Assembly: GCA_965198855.1 (NCBI GenBank)
Contig: CBDAPZ010000002.1
Span: 1,736,001 to 1,800,000, forward strand
Direction: 5' to 3'
DNA: 64,000 nt
From: BOG-908 sp965198855
GTDB taxonomy: Bacteria; Pseudomonadota; Alphaproteobacteria; Acetobacterales; Acetobacteraceae
Below the pieces are notes generated by a model. The model was not told the DNA's origin, made no database searches, and saw nothing but the letters and a program-made list of their open reading frames with translations. Numbering within the stretch: position 1 is the first letter of the stretch; every line of letters begins with the position of its first letter. A program made the position numbers and the translations under genes. Below, piece after piece: positions 60,580 to 64,000 of this stretch.

Positions 60580-62838
60580 ATGCGCCTGAACCTGCCGGGC
60601 AACCATCCGGCGTCGTTCTTCGCGAAACTGCGTCGGCCTTCTCACGACGCTCGGTCAGCAACGGGGGCCGAGGCGGCGTGGCGTCGGAAACTGCGCTTCA
60701 ATGGGTTGAACGTCCTGGCCGCCTCGGCTGCGATGGCGGTGCTCGCGCTGGTCGTCAGCCTTTCGCTTCTCGCGGCCGGTACGGACTGGCACGAAAGGGA
60801 CCGTGAGTTGGCGATCGCCGGCGCGGCAATGGCCGAGATCACCTTGGACCTGGAGGAGCGTCTCGGATCATACGCAAACTCCGACACCGTTCTGGAAAAG
60901 CTCGACAACGACTTCGACGCGAAATGGGCCGAGGATACGCTGACGTCACCCTACGAGAACGACGTCACCAGCCGGCTGCTGCTGGTCGTCGACGGGGATG
61001 ACAACGTGCTGTTCTGCCACGAGCATGGGGAGCATGCCCCCGCCGCTAGGGTAGCGGCGGCCCGTCTGGCGGCAAGCGCGCTGATCGCCTCGATCAGAAC
61101 AAGGGAACGGGCGCTCAAGGTCCGGCAGCGGCCAATCCTTTCATCGAGCGGGAAAGACTGGGTGCTTGCAAGTGCCATGACGATGCTCGAGGGCAAACCG
61201 ACGCTTATGACCGCGGGTCTGGTCCAAGGCGATCCTGGCCCCGTCATCCCAAAGCGTGCACACGCTCCGATATTGATATTCACATCCGATCTGGGGAACG
61301 TGATCCTGCCGATGTTGCGGGACCGTGCGCAATTGCGCGACCCGGTGATCGGGCTCGGCGGCCGAAGCAGCGGGTCGGTTAGCATTCGGTTGAATGGCGC
61401 ATTGGGCAGACCAATCGCCACCATCGGCTGGACGCCGGAAACGCCGGGCAGCACCCTCCTGATCAGGGGTTTGTTCCCGATTTTGATAACGGTCGGCGCC
61501 CTGATGGCGGCCGTCACGATCGCCTATCTGAAAAGTGCCGCTGGCACACGCGCACTCAAGCAGAGTGAGGCCAGCGCTTACCATCATGCGTTGCATGATG
61601 GCTTGTCCGGCCTTCCGAACCGCAGGCTGCTTATGGATCGGATTTCGCAGTCCCTCGAGACGGCAAATCGGCGCGGGGACGACGTGGCGCTCCTCCTGTT
61701 GGACCTCGACCGCTTCAAGCTCGTGAACGATGCGTACGGCCACCTCGCGGGAGACGAACTACTCCGGGAAGTCGCCCATCGCCTCTGCCAGGTCGCAAGG
61801 AGCGCCGACACATGCGCCAGGCTCGGAGGGGACGAGTTCGTCATACTCGCGGATGACTGCTCGGCGTCACAGGCTGCCCTGCTGGCGAAGCGTCTTGTCG
61901 CAGCATTGTCCAAACCCGTCTCCCTCAGCATGACCACCATTTATATCGGCGTTTCCATCGGTATCAGCATCAGCCGCAACGGCGAAGGCCAGGCCACCGA
62001 CCTGCTGCGGCAGGCCGACATGGCGCTGTACAAGGCCAAAGAAATTCGGGGCACGTTCCACTTCTTCGAGCCGGAGATGGACGTGGCGCTCCGTCATCGC
62101 CGCACGCTGGAACACGATTTGCGCCGGGCGCTGGCGGAAGACGGGTTGGATGTCGTCTATCAGGCCCAATTCGACCACGAACGGCTGACAGGGGTCGAGG
62201 CGCTCCTCCGTTGGACGCATCCGCGGCTCGGAGCGATCCCGCCGGGGTTCTTCATCCCGATCGCCGAGGAAGGCGGCCTGATGGACGAACTCGGCGCTCT
62301 CGTATTCCGCAAGGCATTCACGGACAGCCATCTCTGGCCAGGGCTCAAAGTGGCGGTCAACGTGTCCGCCATGCAGCTGCGGCAGCCAGGCTTTCGATCT
62401 TCCCTGCAGGAGCTGATGCGGGCGCTTGGGGTTGATGCCCGGAACTTCGAGCTGGAAATCACCGAGGGAATTCTTATCGCCGACGACCTCAGGACGCGGG
62501 AACTGCTCACATCCCTGCGTCAGATGGGTTTTACCCTCTGCCTGGACGATTTTGGGACAGGGTATTGCGGGCTCGGCTATCTCAGGAGGTTCCCCATTGA
62601 TAAGATCAAGATAGACCGCTCGTTCACCATGGATCTGCATGCCGACCGCGGGGTTCGGGCGGTAGTGTCGGCAATCATCGACCTTTCGCGCGCCCTGAAA
62701 ATCGATGTCATAGCAGAAGGCGTTGAGACGGAGCAGCAGAAATCCATCCTGGCGGAGCTCGGGTGCTCCAAGGTCCAGGGCTTTCTGACAGGCCGCCCCG
62801 TTAACGCTGACGAGGTGACGGCTCTCACCGTCCGTTAG
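60580..62838 (+). CDS. Membrane GGDEF-EAL protein with CHASE4-like sensor
   Basis: 752 aa from the ATG at 60580. Two transmembrane segments (about 44-67 and 297-318) enclose a periplasmic domain of CHASE4 type. The diguanylate cyclase motif GGDEF is intact at 416-420, with an RSAD inhibitory site five residues before it. The phosphodiesterase domain has EAL at 540-542 and keeps NVSAMQL, ITEG, DDFGTGY, DKIKIDRSF and IAEGVETE. Both making and breaking of cyclic di-GMP are therefore possible. It stands apart from the catabolic genes, beyond the decayed region. Confidence 0.92.
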   Translation: MRLNLPGNHPASFFAKLRRPSHDARSATGAEAAWRRKLRFNGLNVLAASAAMAVLALVVSLSLLAAGTDWHERDRELAIAGAAMAEITLDLEERLGSYANSDTVLEKLDNDFDAKWAEDTLTSPYENDVTSRLLLVVDGDDNVLFCHEHGEHAPAARVAAARLAASALIASIRTRERALKVRQRPILSSSGKDWVLASAMTMLEGKPTLMTAGLVQGDPGPVIPKRAHAPILIFTSDLGNVILPMLRDRAQLRDPVIGLGGRSSGSVSIRLNGALGRPIATIGWTPETPGSTLLIRGLFPILITVGALMAAVTIAYLKSAAGTRALKQSEASAYHHALHDGLSGLPNRRLLMDRISQSLETANRRGDDVALLLLDLDRFKLVNDAYGHLAGDELLREVAHRLCQVARSADTCARLGGDEFVILADDCSASQAALLAKRLVAALSKPVSLSMTTIYIGVSIGISISRNGEGQATDLLRQADMALYKAKEIRGTFHFFEPEMDVALRHRRTLEHDLRRALAEDGLDVVYQAQFDHERLTGVEALLRWTHPRLGAIPPGFFIPIAEEGGLMDELGALVFRKAFTDSHLWPGLKVAVNVSAMQLRQPGFRSSLQELMRALGVDARNFELEITEGILIADDLRTRELLTSLRQMGFTLCLDDFGTGYCGLGYLRRFPIDKIKIDRSFTMDLHADRGVRAVVSAIIDLSRALKIDVIAEGVETEQQKSILAELGCSKVQGFLTGRPVNADEVTALTVR

Positions 62839-63151
62839 CTCCGCGCCCCACGCCGACGGGCTGTGATCGACACCGGGGACGAGCCGCATCTTCCGATCTG
62901 ACTTCCGAGAACACCTCTCCTTCAACGATGCGTGGTGTGGTTTCGGTATGAAGAAAAGGCCTGCCCGTTGCTCCAAGGTTCGATCCCGTGAGCCTGGCCA
63001 ATGATCAAACCTCGCATTTTCAGAAATCGGACAAGAATTATCAATGCATGACCAATTGGAAATTATAGTCTATGTTATAAAGTTTATCTTTTTACCTGTA
63101 GAAATTTGAATTAACGTATGCGGTCAGTCCGCTTGACGAGACCCGGCCCTA
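62839..63151. other. Intergenic region with an AT-rich block
   Basis: No gene seen. About 63010-63115 is markedly AT-rich (TTATAGTCTATGTTATAAAG and similar) against GC-rich neighbours. It could be a regulatory region or a foreign remnant; no terminal repeats or clear promoter were found. Confidence 0.5.
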
Positions 63152-64000
63152 TTAATGTGAAAGTGCCAGTCCTTCGCGTGGCCACCGCATCTCCAGCAAA
63201 GAGCCGGTATGCGTTAAAGTTACGACTACAGTTCGATTGTTCTTGCCGCCAAACGCCAGATTGGTGGGCGAGGTATCCGGGAGTGTAACCTCGTCGACGA
63301 AGGTACCATACGGCGAGAAGACAAGAATGCCTGCATGCTTGACCGTGCCAAGCACCAGATTTCCGTTTTTCTCAATTGCCATCGAATCCGGCATGGGCAG
63401 ATTGCCGCCGGAGATCAGAATGCGCTCGTTCTCCAGCCTGCCAGGTTCTGCTACGTCGAACGCCATGACCCTTCGTGCCGAGGTCTGCGCCACATAGAGA
63501 ATCTTGTGGTCCGGTGAAAGCGCAATGCCATTTGGAACGGCCAACGCTGCGGCCTCGTGGATCGCGCTGCCATCCGCTTTCGCGTAGAGCACCTTGCCGG
63601 CGCGCGTTTCAGAGAACCAGAACCCGCCATGCCGATCGAATACCAGATCGTTCGGCCCGAACAAACGCCGGTCCGCCACCTTATCGTAAAGGGTTGTGGC
63701 AGCACCTGTGCTGATGTCGACGCGCTGTATCCGCCCTTCCGGTTTTGTGGCGGCGAGCCGATCCTGCTCGAACAGCCACCCGTCTGCGGTCTTCACAAAC
63801 GGTAGCGGGCCGCTGTTGCAAACATAGGCAGCACCATCCGGTCCGATCGCGACACCATCGGGACTGCCACCCAGAGTCGCCACAATCTTCAGCTGACCAG
63901 TCTGATCCACGACCGAGAGACGTCCGGCAGCCATCTCGCAGACCAGAACCCGGCCATCGGGGAGAATTTTAGGCCCTTCCGGTGCAGCGAGGGCGTTGTT
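63152..64000 (-). CDS. SMP-30/gluconolactonase-like protein, start beyond the window
   Basis: The frame stays open to the right edge, where it reads APEGPKILPDGRVLVCE, the usual N-terminal blade (PEGP...DG). An internal Met at 63934 is therefore not the start. Other SGL features: FGPNDLVFD, GGFWFSE and VPNGIALSPD. About 283 residues are visible, and it ends with LLEMRWPREG. A lactonase or related calcium-dependent hydrolase; paralog of the gene at 4.5-5.5 kb. Confidence 0.88.
   Translation of the reverse strand, partial: NNALAAPEGPKILPDGRVLVCEMAAGRLSVVDQTGQLKIVATLGGSPDGVAIGPDGAAYVCNSGPLPFVKTADGWLFEQDRLAATKPEGRIQRVDISTGAATTLYDKVADRRLFGPNDLVFDRHGGFWFSETRAGKVLYAKADGSAIHEAAALAVPNGIALSPDHKILYVAQTSARRVMAFDVAEPGRLENERILISGGNLPMPDSMAIEKNGNLVLGTVKHAGILVFSPYGTFVDEVTLPDTSPTNLAFGGKNNRTVVVTLTHTGSLLEMRWPREGLALSH

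Noticed and set aside
1..64000. tRNA, rRNA and riboswitch search by eye
   Set aside because: No cloverleaf, rRNA or known riboswitch core was recognised; small RNAs cannot be excluded without a covariance-model search.

Overview
The window looks like a chromosomal catabolic island of a Gram-negative alphaproteobacterium: it has a TonB-dependent receptor, a membrane PQQ dehydrogenase, GC-rich codons and many ATGA-type gene overlaps. The family Acetobacteraceae is my guess from the style of the dispersed hairpin repeats and was not tested. About 57 protein genes are supported. No rRNA, tRNA or CRISPR array was recognised.

Layout. 0-4.5 kb: beta-oxidation operon (thiolase end, FadB/FadJ-type fusion, acyl-CoA dehydrogenase, SDR). 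4.5-17.4 kb: divergent operons with two PAPS-type sulfotransferases, a DUF1214 protein, SMP-30 lactonase, SDRs, GMC alcohol oxidase and aldehyde dehydrogenase, plus a VOC / tyrosine phosphatase / HIBADH-like / CMD operon. 17.4-21.5 kb: two P450s, a luciferase-like (LLM) oxidoreductase and a small Fe-S ferredoxin. 21.5-27.5 kb: ring-hydroxylating dioxygenase operon (alpha, beta, rubredoxin-reductase-like flavoprotein, SDR, TetR) and a flavin monooxygenase. 27.5-34.4 kb: alpha-methylacyl-CoA racemase-like enzyme, BKACE enzyme, a large LuxR (LAL/MalT-like) activator, MDR and SDR. 34.4-48.4 kb: kinase-like protein, NTF2/SnoaL-like proteins, two more LLM enzymes, two more P450cam-like P450s, hydrolase, second DUF1214 protein, AKR, SDR, Old Yellow Enzyme, putidaredoxin-like ferredoxin and enoyl-CoA hydratase. 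48.5-56.6 kb: an unusual pair of complementary Rieske oxygenase genes with TetR, MFS, acyl-CoA dehydrogenase and PQQ dehydrogenase. 56.6-59.1 kb: TonB receptor. 59.1-60.6 kb: decayed DNA with a broken enoyl-CoA hydratase and an ISL3-type transposase end. 60.6-64 kb: CHASE4-like GGDEF-EAL protein and a cut SMP-30 gene.

How it may work together (inference): a hydrophobic, probably isoprenoid, terpenoid or steroid-like substrate enters through the TonB receptor. It is hydroxylated by P450s and Rieske oxygenases fed by the two ferredoxins and the flavoprotein, oxidised by SDR/GMC/ALDH/AKR enzymes, and degraded as CoA esters by racemase, acyl-CoA dehydrogenases, hydratases and thiolase. The substrate cannot be read from sequence.

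Two observations stand out. (1) A palindromic motif, CCTNYC-N4-GRTAGG, lies upstream of many of these units, including the LuxR gene and the TonB receptor, most often 51-59 bp before a start codon, suggesting one regulon. (2) At 48.5-50.5 kb one oxygenase-like protein keeps the mononuclear-iron motif but has lost the Rieske cluster, while its operon partner keeps the Rieske cluster but has lost the iron-binding histidines: a candidate split Rieske oxygenase.
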